Source: Dermacentor variabilis | Lineage: Eukaryota; Arthropoda; Arachnida; Ixodida; Ixodidae | Assembly (NCBI RefSeq): GCF_050947875.1 | Contig: NC_134574.1 | Coordinates: 105,050,969-105,114,968 of the forward strand | DNA length: 64,000 nt | Direction of reading: 5' to 3' | Part shown: positions 1 through 13,297 of the stretch, piece after piece | How positions within the stretch are numbered: position 1 is the stretch's first letter | Layout of the letters: every line of letters starts with the position of its first letter | The notes under the pieces: model-generated | What the model was told of the DNA's origin: nothing | Database searches by the model: none | The model's input: the letters and a program-made list of their open reading frames with translations, nothing else | Program-made: the position numbers and the translations under genes

Positions 1-3000
1 GTTGTTGCGCCTTTCTTTCCAGCCACCATTTCTGCATGCGAGTGAGGTCGGGTCAAGTGGGAGTGAAGCTAAAGGTGATTACAGACACAAGTTACCAGAT
101 ACAAGTGGTTCCACGGAGAAAGACGGCAAGGTCACCGCGACATCTGTAGGAAGGACATCTGAATGGTCCAGCATTAGTTCCGTTGAACGTTCACTATTTG
201 GGCGCGTAACACAAGTGATCGTGACGAGAGTCAGCTCAACCTCGTCGAATTGAGGACAGCAACGAACAAGATTGACCATGTGCATAGAATAGCAAAAGCA
301 CAGCTCGGCATCAGTATCTTATGTCTAAGCCACCATGCATATGTTTGCACGATACTAGAAAATTTGCGTGTGATGGAGATATCGGCCACGTAATGAAAAT
401 GAATTCGACTAAAGTGGCGCAGCGGATGGGACTCTCATGCAACTCTTGAAGATTTTGCTACCGCACTTATGAGATCACTCATGACGCATGTCCGAAACCC
501 TGGAGCCATCAGGTGGCACTCGCAGGTAGTTCTATCGCTAGCGCCACAGATAAGGGTGTTGAGAATGTAAAACCATCAAACACCCAGGATATTTCCGATG
601 ATAACCGTAACGCAGAGGTAAAATTAGCGCATGCGTATTGTCAAACATCGCATTTAAAGAGTGGGTTAGTGCTATTCACAGAATATAGCGAGATAGCACG
701 AAGGAGGGGCATGGCACGTATATATTTTCTGTGCAGTCACTGGTTCTCGACAGGCCGCAGAAAAGTCTCAATGATAAAGAGCTGCTGATTCTGCTAAGGT
801 GGCTTCCAGTCGTGCATTTTGGTGCCTACACTTTCTGGCTCCAAGAATATCGTTGGGCCTCAATAGCACGTAGCGTTTGATGAATGCAGTGATGGTTTGC
901 TACAGTTTTACCCACTTACCGTCGCCACTGGGACTATCGAGTGTTGTTTCATACAAATCAAAACGAAATTTTTATTTATTCATAAATTCAATCAATCGAA
1001 TTCACAATCGTAAATATAATAAATATGTACAGCTATTTTTTTCTGTGGCAGGCCGAGAAGACGCTCGAGCTTTTAAAGTTAGGCGGACAATTGCGGAAAA
1101 AAGGGGGGTTGGGCGCTAGCGAAAACAAAACTTTCCACCGAGTTGTACAACTTGATGTATTTCCAGAAAGAGTGACCGCTGGAAACAATGCGACCCAGTT
1201 AAATCTTTTCCAACAGTTCCTGAAAGGTGACCAAGAAGTTCCTTTTAGATCATTTTTGTGCCCAAAAAGTAAAAATAAAAGGACGCCTACCAGCCGTCAC
1301 AAAAATCCTGGAAGCGGTGACTGGAGTGAAGCGGTGAAAACTCCAGAATACGTGGTCGAGTGAGCACAGAGGACGCTAATTTCTAAGCTCGCAGGCTTTG
1401 AGCAGCGCGCTTATGTTCGCAGAGTGCAGCTAAACCTGACACAGTTTATGCCTCGTTAAACTGGAGGCAAGCTGTGGTACCCTACGAGAACAGAGATAGT
1501 GCGCGAATGGATGCCTTGCTTGGGTACATTGCTGCCTGTCGAATAATCAAGCACTTGCTCACTAGCGGTCTTTTTCATGCTGCAGCTCTCGAAGTTGTGA
1601 CTAAGAGATCCAAAGGGGGTTAGCAAATTGCGAGGCATGCGAAAAAAAAAGGGTAATCACAACGAGATGACTGGCATAGATCTACACAATGTTTTTTTTT
1701 TATCGCTTTGGGCATGGTCGCCTTCTGAAGTGTGGCTTGAGCTCACGCTTCATGTTCCTGAAAGAACCGCAGTTGCACGTTTACAAAGACACACACCAGG
1801 TTTTAAAAATACCGTGCACCTTGACTAAGTTATCCCTCGTTCTCGCTAAAGTGGAATACGCGCAGATGGTGGCACTTGGCCCCCTGTTGTATATAATAGA
1901 AAGCTCTCTTTTTGGGTCCAAAATCTGATACGAAGAGGAGCAGGTCTATTCAATAGTGCCTGGATTTTGAGCGGGATAACACAGTACTGTTCACGGCATT
2001 TTTTTTTCTTCCTAAGGTAAAACTGCGGTATTCAACGCAGAAAATAGATATCATAGAGGTCGACTGGAATGCGAGATAAAAGAAGAAATAATGGGGTAAC
2101 GCAGGGTGCCGAAACAAATGCACTTTCTGACCAGACTTTGCAGAGTTCGTTCGAGCTACGAATTCGCACCAACTTGCAGATCGACGGCTCTCATAGTATC
2201 TGCCTCTGATGCAAACGCGTGTGCTCACTGTGGTCACAGTTTTCATCTCTTTTTTTTTTATACTGCAAGCTCAGAAATACTCATCTTCAACATTCGCGCA
2301 TCTCCACTAAGCCACACAAAGACTTACGAGACGAATCTAGAGACGAAGTCACACGTTAAAGCACTCCCCTTCGATAGGAAATGGGCTCTGACTGTTGGAC
2401 ATTCTCGTACCGCAGATCTGTTCTGACGGCGTAGCATTTTGCGAGACCATAGCTAACCAGCGCCTCTGAAACATTGCTGTCAGGTCTTGACGCCACAAGA
2501 TTGAGTAGTCACGTGACACAAGAGATTTATAATAGGGACACTCTAGATTGTGGAGTGCGAAGAAACGAAACGCCCCGATAACGGCGTCATGAGTGTTAGT
2601 TAAAAAAAAGTGCGGAAACTCCTACAAAAAATCTGCATCCGCACACAAAAAAAGCATTTCTTTGCTTTTAGGTAATTTTCCTGATACTATTGCCATTTAG
2701 ATGCCCCAAAGTTATAATCGTTTGCCTGGTAATCTTCTGCTCGCGCGTGAAATCGATCGGCAAATGTATCAATGTAAATAAGATTACGCTGGTCGGAAGA
2801 CAGATTGATTCTCCTCTTTTTTCTCCTTAGAATATTAACTCACATAGATGAATACGAGAGTTATTAAATAATCTTGGACAAGAAATAGAAATAGGAAACG
2901 CAGACAAAAAAAAAGACATTGGAAAAAAAAAGACTTCCTAGTGGCAGAAAGTCATCCGCTAAAGATAATAGTGCGACCACTTGATAAGTACGATGAATCA

Positions 3001-6000
3001 CATCAGGAAATAGAAAAGAAAGCGACACAGCGAAGATAAATGTGGCGCTCTCTTTTTGCGTCTGTTTCATATTTCCGAGTCCAATTTCCGCCTGAGTGTT
3101 GGGAGGAAGCTCGTCGGAGATGACGACTTATTTGATCCTCTTGAAAGAGCCGCGAACTTTTCATTTTTCTGTCAGCCGTAGTGCTGCGTAAATTTTTCTT
3201 TGCTCTGTTTTGTGTTCAGCGCTATTGCACCGACGTCCGCGAATTATCGCAACGAAGCGCGACGGAAAAGCGGAGAGCGAGCGTGCCCGAAGGTATTACG
3301 GCCAGCTCTAAATCTACTGCAGATACTTTTTCTTTCACGTAAGCTTCAGTCAGTTGTATCTAGTCAAGCTCGCTCTCTGTACGCTTCAAGTTTCGTTAAG
3401 TTCAATCTCGAGCGATATTCGGCTAAAAAGGAGAGAACTGAGCCTGAAAAAAAAATGGGGGCACTAAATCTTCCCAGACAGCTCTTTCTTCGTTCTGGCA
3501 ACAGCAATTACTTGACCAAATGTTGAGTGAATAGCAGTTGCAGAGACTAAAGCAGTCCCGGCTCTAAGAATTTTCGATTCAAGAGAAAAAAAAAAAAGAT
3601 GGCAGAAGAACAACAGCTGGAACTTATATGCTCCAGAGGGAACTATTTACTAGATTTCCGTCAGGCTATTCCTACGGCCAGGCGCATGCTCATGAGCATA
3701 GCCAGAACGTCTCAAGGGAAAACCGTAGTCCATAACGCGACACATCGCCCCGAACTCTCCAAATAAGGGAGCCTCTTTCTGAGCAAAAGTTTGTCTTGCT
3801 GAGTGATATTATTTGCCTCACAGGGATGAAACTGTACTTTCATGCAACTGATTTCTTTTTTTTTTTTTTTGCTTTGAGAGTCCAAGCTACGATCCCGTGG
3901 AACGATGACACAGCCAATGGCATACTGACTCTTTGAGTGCCAACTGAGCGCGTCCAAAAGCACCTCGAACATCTTCCCTGCACTCAGAAACTCAAGCAGC
4001 AAGGATAAGGGAACGTCGAAGACACGGCCAAGCAGTCGAACTTACGAAAGGCGAGTTTAAAGCATGACTTCCCTCGTTTCCCGCAATAAAACTATTCAGC
4101 ACAGCATTCACTCATAAACGCGGTGCAGTCGAAGTTTGCTGGACAAGACAACGACAAAGCGAAAGAACATCACGTTGCGCTCAACGAGGTCAGGCATTCT
4201 GGCAGGATGCAGTAGATCAAGGTAGCGATGAAGAAACTGCGGAAACCCTAATACTTCCTTGCACATCCTCCGAGAACGCTGCCATCCGCGACATTTTCGT
4301 CGGATCTAATCCCCCCCCCCCCCCAAGAAATAAAGATGCGCTTCTTTCACGATGGCCGCCACTAAGTCAAGTTGGGTGCCACATAAACGGTTGTTTGTGC
4401 AGCATATATATTTGTGGTTTTAACTATCAAAACCTTATCGAGGCGACCTAAGCCTCCACAATGCCGGATTCAGAATTCTGCCAATATGGAATGGAATAAA
4501 CAGCACACAAATCTGTGTAAACGAAAGGTTTTGAATTCGGAACTCGTCGACACGCTGCTACAGCAGTCGAGAATTGAACCCGGCAATTTGCGTTCACCGA
4601 CACAGCGCCATAGCCAATAAGTTTAAAGGGTGGACGTAACCAATCATTCCAATAGCTCCGATCACAGCAAAACTGTTTGATTCGGCGGGTGCCATACTGA
4701 GCGATTCGAACACTCCCTCCAGGCTTATGGCTCTGAAAATAAATAATGCTAATCTTTTAGTCCACAGCAGAATAAGCATTTTGCATAGGTTAGGTTCTGC
4801 TTAGGCTCTAATTTTAATCTGTGGAATAAATAACGCTCATAAACAACATGATTCCAAAAGAAAAATAATCAAGGCCAGATCAAACAAAGCTGGCATCTCT
4901 TCTACAGCGGCCGTCACGCACCACTATAGATCGCCAGCTTCAATCTAATACTCACACGGTCGCTCCATTTTAGGGCAACTGAATCGATACACCGCATCAC
5001 TGGCTATCGCAGCGCTATGTCACGCGTACTTCCTGGCCAAACTTCACAGAAGTTTAGCGCGACTCCCCAACTTTGCTGTAAGAAAGACAGTCGTGTAGCA
5101 GAGCGCACGCACCTTGATTCGCTGCACCCTGTCAAGCATTTCCCCTCATTTCCCCTTAAAACACACAGAAAGACTCTCAAACAACGGATTCCTCGCGGAG
5201 GTGCATATGTAATAACACATACAGTGGCTAACGAAGCGCGCAAACAGGTATATCAATGTGCAAACTTCCCCTTGTATATCTGCTCGCGCAATAGGGGGCA
5301 CACGCAATCTTGTGTGCGCACGCGTCATCGAAGTGGCTCGACGATTATATATATATGTATATATATATATAGTAAATTTGCTACACAATCAGGTACAGAG
5401 AGACAGTTTAAAAAAGACACACTCACATGTGATCTGCTTGAGTTGAGTGTTTAATCACCGAGACCACGGCCCCTTGGCGCGCACAGGTGATTTTGATTAG
5501 AGACAAAACACTGTACTCGCTTATACCCATGGTACGACTATACAGCTGCTAAAGAGTCATGCGGAACGCTCTGTTACACTGTGTCATGGATATCTCCTTT
5601 TTTTTTCAATAAATAAACAAGCACAGCACTGACATCGCCCGCGGCTACAGTCTAAACGCAAAAAGAGGCGTAGTGGACATGGGATATAAACTGTACTACA
5701 CAACAAATTATCCAATCGGGAAATCGGGAAACAGTGCGCTAACTTCAAGAGGCCTCATCACGTTGCCACCATAGTTATCAAAAGTTCCTTAGGGAAAAAT
5801 CGCATTTCGAAATAACTCAAAGTAAGAATGAGAGGACACTTTAAAGGTAAAACACTCTAGAGCAATGATAATTCCTTGAACCAGTTACGAAACAGTCATT
5901 TTACCGAAGACGATTTTACTGAATTAGCCTTTACATTTTGCCTCGGTATGCAAAACATAATCTTACAGCTACGCATACAAACTCCGAGTCCGTATATGCC

Positions 6001-9000
6001 GTGTCGTATTTGGCTTTCCTGTCATTTTTGATGGCTGTAGTTTATGAACTTTAATCAATGTTAACGAAAAGATAGATTTGTTTATTTGCTTCAACGGCTC
6101 TCAGAAATAATTAGGTAGAGCTGCAAAATCAATTTCTTCATTTCAAGCGGCGGGTGGCTTGGAACCGACGCTGGCTTTGTCTATACAAAGTGAAATGGAA
6201 GATCCTTCTGAGAAGCAACATTGATATCACCAAATTTAGAAACGTGCTCATGGTGGTAAATGATGCCTGAGTCTAGTGACACAGTCAGGCTTGTGCAGCT
6301 ATATCAAAGGAAAAATGTGACGAAATCAAACGCGAGGTCTGTGTGACGATATAAATCGAAAGTTATAGTTACAGCAAGAAAGCTTCGAAGGGGGGGGGGG
6401 GAGGGAGGCGTAAATTTACACGTAATTTGCACATTCTCGATGCTCTGTTGTTCTGGTTGTGTGCTCGCCACACCTGCCTGCCACCACGCCACGCCAATAA
6501 GATGGCGCTTTTGTTTGTGCTTTGTAAAGAGCGCCGCCTGCGAGTGACAGAAGGCCTGAGCACTGCACTTACGATTCTCGGGACTGTTTAGGAGAGCGGG
6601 ACGCCATTAGGCCGATGGCTTTAGGATTGCACGCTGGGCCTGTAGCTTTATTTTTCGTGCAGCTCTCAAGGAAATACACAGAGAGAGAAGCAATTAATTA
6701 GAGTGGCCTAAGAATTCTGGTTACCGTTCGGGCGACTCTCTCTAGGAGCGTGACGTCATTAGCAGGTACGTTTTATGGGTGACGACTCAATTTGTAACTT
6801 TCCTTACACAGCTCCAAAGGGAACTCACTCACACTCACTGACACTGAGGATGCTGAGAATTCACGGCAGTCCTCATTCGCATATATGTCACGGTCTGGCG
6901 ATGCCCAGAACGAGACTCTCAGTGAAAGGTCCCCAGATAGAGTGACCGACTGATGCGTGGCATTATGCGTAACCACAACCACCACATTTTGTGGCCCCTT
7001 GGATCCCCATAGGGATAGGTGAGAAAGGCGAATCGGCCCGTGATTTTGCGATTCAGCTGTGCTTTGGGGCTACCCTTCCACTAGTGTTTGAAGTTTCTGC
7101 CTTTGTGCATAGCATAAATACGAATCTTTACATATATTCTCGACTCTTAAGACGTACTCACGTGACGAAACAATTGACGCCATGAGAGAAATGGCGCAGG
7201 CCTTCCGCACTGAGGTGGCGCTGGCTATGTGTGAAGTGCTAGTCGTCATATGCCAGCGGCAAGGTTTTACGTCATTGTTCCAGGAAACAGAGTGAGGTCG
7301 TCTTGTGGTGCGCGTGAAGTCGTGGCTTCGTGTCTATCTGTGTCTGTGCAAATCTGTTGCGTGCTTATCTGAAATGCGTCATTCGTCGTGCGCTCCCGAC
7401 CTCCTGGCCGTCCGACACGTGCTGAGGTCATACCTAGATTCAGGTTTCATGCTGGACTAGCTCGTAGCTGTAATGCGACTGCAGAGCGCATGAAGCTTAT
7501 TCGTTGCCGAAAGACGTTTCCCAAGCCACAAAAAAACAGATAACTTCGGATGTGGCGCAGTTAAAGCTCTTCGACTACAATAGAGGTCTTCTATTCGTCT
7601 TGTATACGTCTTCTATTGGCTCCGTCCCCGGTCATATGGCGTCCCTCCGCGATTTCTAAAGCTCATTAAGCCATCTGATCATCTGCCGTGCGTTACCGCA
7701 TTTTCTTCATTTTCCGATATCTTGATACCTGAAGCACCTCGTCGACGCTGTTGTGCACGTGATTGCACCCAACGCGCTGCCCCAGTTAACTTCTTCCCCT
7801 CAATTTCGGTGCACGCTCATTCAATGTTTTATTCAAACCGCTACCTATCAAACACAACACCACTGCTGCTGTTTCATTTTAGTAACTAATCAAGCCAGGT
7901 CTAATAGCGCCAGTCGAGAAGGAGCTTGTCTTTGTCTGAGAAGACGCTCGTAGTGAAAGTCCATGAGGAAGAAGGCAGAATAGTCGAGGCTTCTACCCTG
8001 TGTACTTCACGCTTTATTCCTCCCAACTCACTTGCGCTACGAACATCTCTTATCACTTATAAAAAGTCCAAATTGTTCTTAACTTCGCCTTGGTCTCTTT
8101 TCCGTCGTATGCTCGCGGATGCTCGGAGGAAATAGTAGTTCCTTTATTATAACGTTGCTCATCAGAAGATGACCAGAGCAACATAGCAAGAAGTACGTGA
8201 CAGAAAACGCCAATAACGCACTGCCGGCTCCGGAGATCGACGGCCCAGCGTCCATATCGCGTACTTCTCGTTACGCATTCCGTCTATTCGACGCTTTCCA
8301 AGTTCAATAACCAAACCTCTCAACCACTTTACAGAGATGTCGCACCTTGGATGCAACGGTATCGCATGCTGGTGAATGTTCGCTACCGAGCACGCACGAT
8401 GTTTGCAGACTTCTGCAGCGCCAGTAGCCGGACATGCCAGGAGGCCGAGTCTGCACGGCGAATGTTGCAAGCGGTGATCGCTGTCGCAAGGATGACAGTG
8501 CGGAACGGGGGTGCGCGTGGTTACCACAAGTGTGTCACTCCGAAAAAAAATAAAGAGGTGAGAGTGAGAGCACATCATGCGTGCGGGGGCGACAGATCTG
8601 GTACACACACCGATACACACGTATTCTTCCTACGGGCTCTGGACAAGGCGTTACAAGCTCCTGACGTGTATCACACTATAAAAAAAGGGAAACCTGAGCC
8701 GAGAATGTTCTGCGGCACCTAACCGCGCCGTGACAAGTTCAAAGAGAGTAAGAAGAAACTAAAATGTACCCCGGGTTCATCCACAGTGACATAAGAAATT
8801 GCACAATGACTATGCTCACATATATATACATCATATAGCAATGCGCAAGGTGCGACGCCTGAATTTCGCGGCGGCCGCGGAGTAGAACGCATCTCATCGG
8901 TAAGACGGCGTTTCAGACGACTGGACTTGCTGTCCAAGTTCTAGGCGTGGTTTGGCCTCAGTGCGCTACAGCGCGCCGCGATGCACAACTTCAACGCCAC

Positions 9001-10776
9001 AAACATTTCGGACAAAGTTAATGGAATTATTTGACCCGCAGCTGAATGAAACACCTCACAGGGAATGAAATAAGCTGACTAGTCTGCTATGAGCTGCCAC
9101 AATGATGTTACAATAGGTAAAATAAAGGAACGTAAAGTGTAGAGCCGCCTGGTGTTGTATCCTCAGTCAACTGCGGCCAAATAACGGTAAAAAAACAAAC
9201 GGCAACCAATGACAGCTGCAGCACATCACGAACTCATCACCGTAGTTGTGTCTCTGATTACGACATTGCGGGTTAATCGTTTCTTTACCAATTGCTAGTG
9301 TACGGTGGCTTGCAGCATCGACAGAGTTTCGTCTGTTCTGGGCCGTGACAAAACCACTCACCGGTGCACCCGCCACCATAGCGCTAATCATATACAAAAA
9401 AAAAAGAAGCTACGACGGCAACATTTTCTGCTCTAAAGCATGCCGTAAGAAGCAAAACCCGCTAACCACGACATGCTTTCAGGACTAGATGGCATGCTGT
9501 GAGTGATGCGATGGTTCCACTGGTTCCACTCCGCGATCGCCGCCCGAAGCGCACTGCCATACGCACCGGGCGATTCCCCAGGTCCACATCACGGCGGTCA
9601 CAACAGTGCCGAGTTTGGGAGTTCCAACAATTCCGGAGCAAGGAAAAAAAAGAGGGGCTCAAAACAGACGGGGGGATGTTCGGCAATTGAACCGCAAGCA
9701 AACGGGTACGCAATGCGCGTTTCAAATGTAAACACGCATGAGCATAAGTACAACTTATCGGATGGCGCACCACGTGGACCTATTATTACAATCTAGCGAG
9801 ACTCTGCGCAGTGAGGAGCCACGGTTTCACGACTCCCCTATGCGATATATACATATAACGAAATCAGCGCGTATCTGCGAGTGTTAAGAGTCGGAAACGT
9901 GTTACCGATGCGACGCGTTCCGCAGGCTAATTGCCTTCGTAATAAAAACTTTTAATCTCTCCTTTGATCTTGCTGGTGTTCGGAAGTGTTCTCGCGGCAA
10001 TAACGACGTCTTTGATCGTAAGAAAACACGAAGGGAAGCCTTGGTCTTTTAAAAGAGCACGAAGTGACGTGGTCAAACAGTGAATGACCCCGGAAGGGCG
10101 ACTCACAGTGACCTCAGATGCTCCCGGTCAAACCGGCGAAACAGAGGGTTCGCTTCAGTGCTCCCGAATCGCTAAGCCCGAATGCGCTTGGCAATGATAC
10201 CTTTCAGCGCGTGTTGCCATCTGCGGTTAAGCACGAACGCTGCGGCTACGCTTTACCTGAATTATAAATGGGTTACGACATGGGTATCTATGCGATGCAA
10301 GCGACGGCTCTCACACTTTTCTAAAGCGTTTATTATTTGCGTACGTACTTTGATGAATATATTTATCCTGAATTATGCGCAAATGACTACTCTTCATTAA
10401 ATCTCAGAGTGTTTAGCCACGTCCTTACCTTGATGTCACTATTTTCACTGCCTTCTTGAAACAATGGAGTCACGAAGCAGCCAATACCAGCTTCAGCAAA
10501 CTTTGGCACTATCGCAAGCTGCTAGGGAAACTTCGGTGAGTGTATATGCTTTACAACTTGCCAAGTTACAACGCAAAGCAAGTCAGTAATTTTCCACATA
10601 TACAGCGGTGAGTCTCTCTTTGTTTACAAAATTTAAAGAAGAACTTTCTTAAGAAAGTATTTCAAAGGACAGTGGAATTATTTTGGCACAACAAAGATAC
10701 CGCAATCAAGATGCGCGTATGACTTGCAGAAGTAGAAATTATGTTATTACGCACGGGTATGTCTGGCCATTTGGCA
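1..10776. other. gene-poor intergenic DNA, no supported gene
   Basis: I find no protein family, RNA gene or complete mobile element here. Open frames up to about 150 codons occur on both strands (for example 8162-8620 minus and 5017-5454 plus), but they show no recognisable domain and are low-complexity or antisense to each other. Visible simple sequence includes a 14-base C run at 4311-4324, an AT microsatellite at 5346-5371 and a 12-base G run at 6390-6401. About 8340-8960 is richer in G+C and CpG than its surroundings but I cannot assign it. Confidence 0.6.
5346..5371. repeat. AT microsatellite
   Basis: Nearly pure AT dinucleotide tract of about 26 bases, interrupted once by a G. Confidence 0.8.
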
Positions 10777-10782
10777 TTTATT
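10777..10782 (-). terminator. candidate polyadenylation signal for the muscarinic receptor
   Basis: AATAAA on the minus strand, about 580 bases past the receptor stop codon (TGA at 11366-11368). It is the nearest canonical hexamer that I noticed downstream; another occurs near 10329-10334. The hexamer is common by chance in such DNA, so use is an inference. Confidence 0.3.
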
Positions 10783-11365
10783 AAACCCAGCTGCTGACCC
10801 TGTTCTACCGGGAGCACTCGAACTTACTGCAGACAGTTCCCAAAGAAATCATCAACCTAGTTCTGGCGACAATTGTCGAGACGCCGAAGCGGTGTCATCG
10901 ACCCACGTATCAGTCGCTGCTTCCGCCATAGAAACTAGCAGAATGCTGTACAGGAAGGTGCCAGCAATTGCCCAGCGTTACATCGCGCACGTAAGTGCAC
11001 TCTCACGAAATCACTGAAGCCACTTACGCAAAGATTCACCACTCCAGCTGTCTTGTGTTCTCGGCCCGGGATGTGTTCGACTTATTCAAAGTTCTTCAAC
11101 TCTCGCTGCTACAGCAAACACTAAGCGTAACAATCTGCACCACTCCTGAGATAGCAAGGGTTGTGCGTAACTTTCACAGTCGTCGCGAAAGGCGTAACCA
11201 AAGTCGCGAATGCAGAACCTTTACAAACTCGACTCCGCTGGAGCTTTGGTACAGCGCAAGGTTTGCGACAGAGAGAATGAGGCAGAAGGCCGCATTCCCC
11301 CGAGGCAACAAAGCCGTGGTCTTCGGAAGAGAGCCAGAGAGCGCCAGCGATCGAGGTCCCACCCT

Positions 11366-11896
11366 TCAGGTGAAGTAGCCGCGGTTCATGGACCGCTGCT
11401 TGTTGTGCCACTTGCACGACAGGATGCGCATGTAGGTCCGGCGGAAGTTCGCGTTGCACAGCGCGTAGCACAACGGGTTCACCGTGCTATTGATGTAGCA
11501 CAAGTAGTAGACGAAGTTCCACAGGCCCGTCGGGATGCAGTCGTCGCACGACGAGACGGTCTTGATGAGCACCAGCACGTTGTAGGGAGTCCAGGTGACG
11601 ATGAAGGCCAGCAGGATGGCGCTCAGCGTCTTGGCGGCTTTTTTCTCCTGCTTGCGCTCCTGTTGCTTGCGCTTCTTCTTGGGGGCCGCCCGCTGCTTGG
11701 CGACCACCTGGCGGTGCACAAGTTTGGTGTTGAGCGGTATCCGGATGGTCTCCAGGCCGGAGTCCCCGGTACGCATGGCCGCTGACGAGTCTTCGGACGA
11801 GGTCCTGGCGAACGCCGCGGCCGCGCCGGATGACGCCGTCCCGCTGCCGGCCTCGTGCTTCTCGGCGTCCTCTTCGAGGATCATCTTGATGGAAGC
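11366..11896 (-). CDS. mAChR-A: muscarinic acetylcholine receptor, A-type: 3' coding exon (TM6, TM7, C-terminus)
   Basis: This exon encodes residues 469-644 of the predicted receptor. It starts after a good acceptor (TTACTTGCAG, AG at 11897-11898) in phase 0, matching the phase-0 end of the upstream coding exon. It opens with [10 protein letters not shown], continues through the end of the third intracellular loop with a lysine-rich stretch (about residues 538-556), then TM6 with the muscarinic WTPYN motif (about 570-574). The third extracellular loop has the CDDC cysteines, and TM7 has the NPxxY motif as NPLCY (about 608-612). The short tail [13 protein letters not shown] and the end NRGYFT-stop fit arthropod A-type receptors as I know them. 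The stop is TGA at 11366-11368. Longer open frame on the 5' side (to 12007) is intron, not exon. A small extra exon between the two halves cannot be excluded, but the phases join directly. Confidence 0.9.
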   Translation of the reverse strand, partial: ASIKMILEEDAEKHEAGSGTASSGAAAAFARTSSEDSSAAMRTGDSGLETIRIPLNTKLVHRQVVAKQRAAPKKKRKQQERKQEKKAAKTLSAILLAFIVTWTPYNVLVLIKTVSSCDDCIPTGLWNFVYYLCYINSTVNPLCYALCNANFRRTYMRILSCKWHNKQRSMNRGYFT

Positions 11897-12720
11897 CTGC
11901 AAGTAAGCGGCCAGAGGATTCACTATGCAAGAAAGGTGAGGCGTGCAGACAGGACACAAGAGAAGAGGAGTGGACGACACGAACCAACACGAACCTTTCC
12001 TTACCAACTAGCTCAGCTTTCTGTCGGCAAGGGGAAGCGTTTCAGACACTTGTTTGCTAATGGGGTTGGACGCGACAATGGGAACACATTTCACCCACTC
12101 TACGCGGACTCTTCAGCTGCTGAAAGTCATAGATGAGTCATCAACTTAAAACTCGGCGTGCCCTGTCGGTGACTATCGGGAGAGACGGAAGATCACGGTT
12201 AGCTTGTGTAGGCTGACAAGAGCCAATACATTCGGATTCCGATCTAGAGATCGATCCGTACAACGCCGAAAAAAAAAAGCATGACGCCCCCACTAAACGT
12301 AACGTTTGTACCTCAACAATGGCCTCCGAGATTGCGCGCTCTTGAGGTTTTGCTACGGCCGTCCCATTCGACGCTCCCTATCACAAAAAATGTAATGTAG
12401 TGCGTGAGGTCCACTGCCACGAGATGGCGCTGCTAGCCGAGGGCTTTAGATACCATGGAGACGTCCGTACAAGGCAGACTGCGCGAGATCTCAACGCGCG
12501 TATTTTGTCTCTTTTCACGTTTAGCGCAAGAATTTCGCTGGCTATATCCTCAGCAATTCTTTAGCTCAGCCTCGTGCTCTCCCTCGAACACTTTGCCATT
12601 TCCACCGTCTAGTTCATTCGTGCCTTTCTTTTTATTCTGTACGTCTCTATATGATTATCCCTTCGTTAAGTAGTATTCTGTACTCATGATAGGTTAGTTA
12701 TTGCAGTTTTCTAAACAAAT

Positions 12721-13297
12721 ACTGTGTGCGCTCGCATCCCATTCCTAGTCTCCTATTCCTATTCCTAGTCCGAATCGAATAGTCTCCTATTCGATTCGGT
12801 CTTCGTATCGAATCGTCACAATTCGCAAATGCGAAGATCTTTCGAATACTTTTCGAATATTTCAAAACACTAGCTGCGCTCAAATAGGCATTAAAGTGGA
12901 TCAAAAGTGCAGTGACGTTTCACTTTTGCGGGCATAGCAAAGGCATAAAACATGCGATGTAGCCTTGTGGAGCAGGCTACGTCGCTTAGGTAGCCATACT
13001 TCACTAGCTATACAGCAATCATTCACGCTCACTGAAGTGTCCCCTGCGTGCTAAGAAACTATAGTCGTTTGCTCCTAAAGCTCCATTTGTGTTTTTTTTC
13101 AATAAGCAACGCTTTATAACGTGTTAATAAATGAAAGCTAACTTCGCAAATACTGGGATGTGAACATCACTTTACATTAATTGTGATAACATCTCTTCAT
13201 CGTTCAAAAACTATTCGATATTCGATTAAATTCGATCCGCTTTCGAACCGTATTCGTATTAGATTCGTTCTTTAGATTCACTGTTCGCACATCTCTG
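12721..13297. mobile_element. hAT-like non-autonomous DNA transposon copy, in the receptor intron
   Basis: The right end reads, on the minus strand, CAGAGATGTGCGAACAG, which resembles the CAGGGGTGTGCGAA-type ends of hAT elements; the left end reads ACTGTGTGCGCTCGC. Inside are many TTCGAAT/ATTCGAAT blocks and a segment (about 12837-12995) that is shared, with divergence, with the element at 29938-30799: the block CGAATATTTCAAA and the block GGCTACGTCGCT occur in the same order in both. There is no transposase. I see no convincing target duplication, so the edges are approximate. Confidence 0.5.

Noticed and set aside
5017..5454. 145-codon plus-strand open frame
   Set aside because: Runs through an AT microsatellite (YIYIC repeats) and shows no domain.
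8162..8620. 152-codon minus-strand open frame as a gene
   Set aside because: Cysteine/histidine-rich without any family pattern; opposite frame also open, as expected in a GC-rich patch.
11897..12007. Extension of the 3' receptor exon to 12007
   Set aside because: A clear acceptor lies at 11897 and the upstream residues do not resemble a muscarinic loop.
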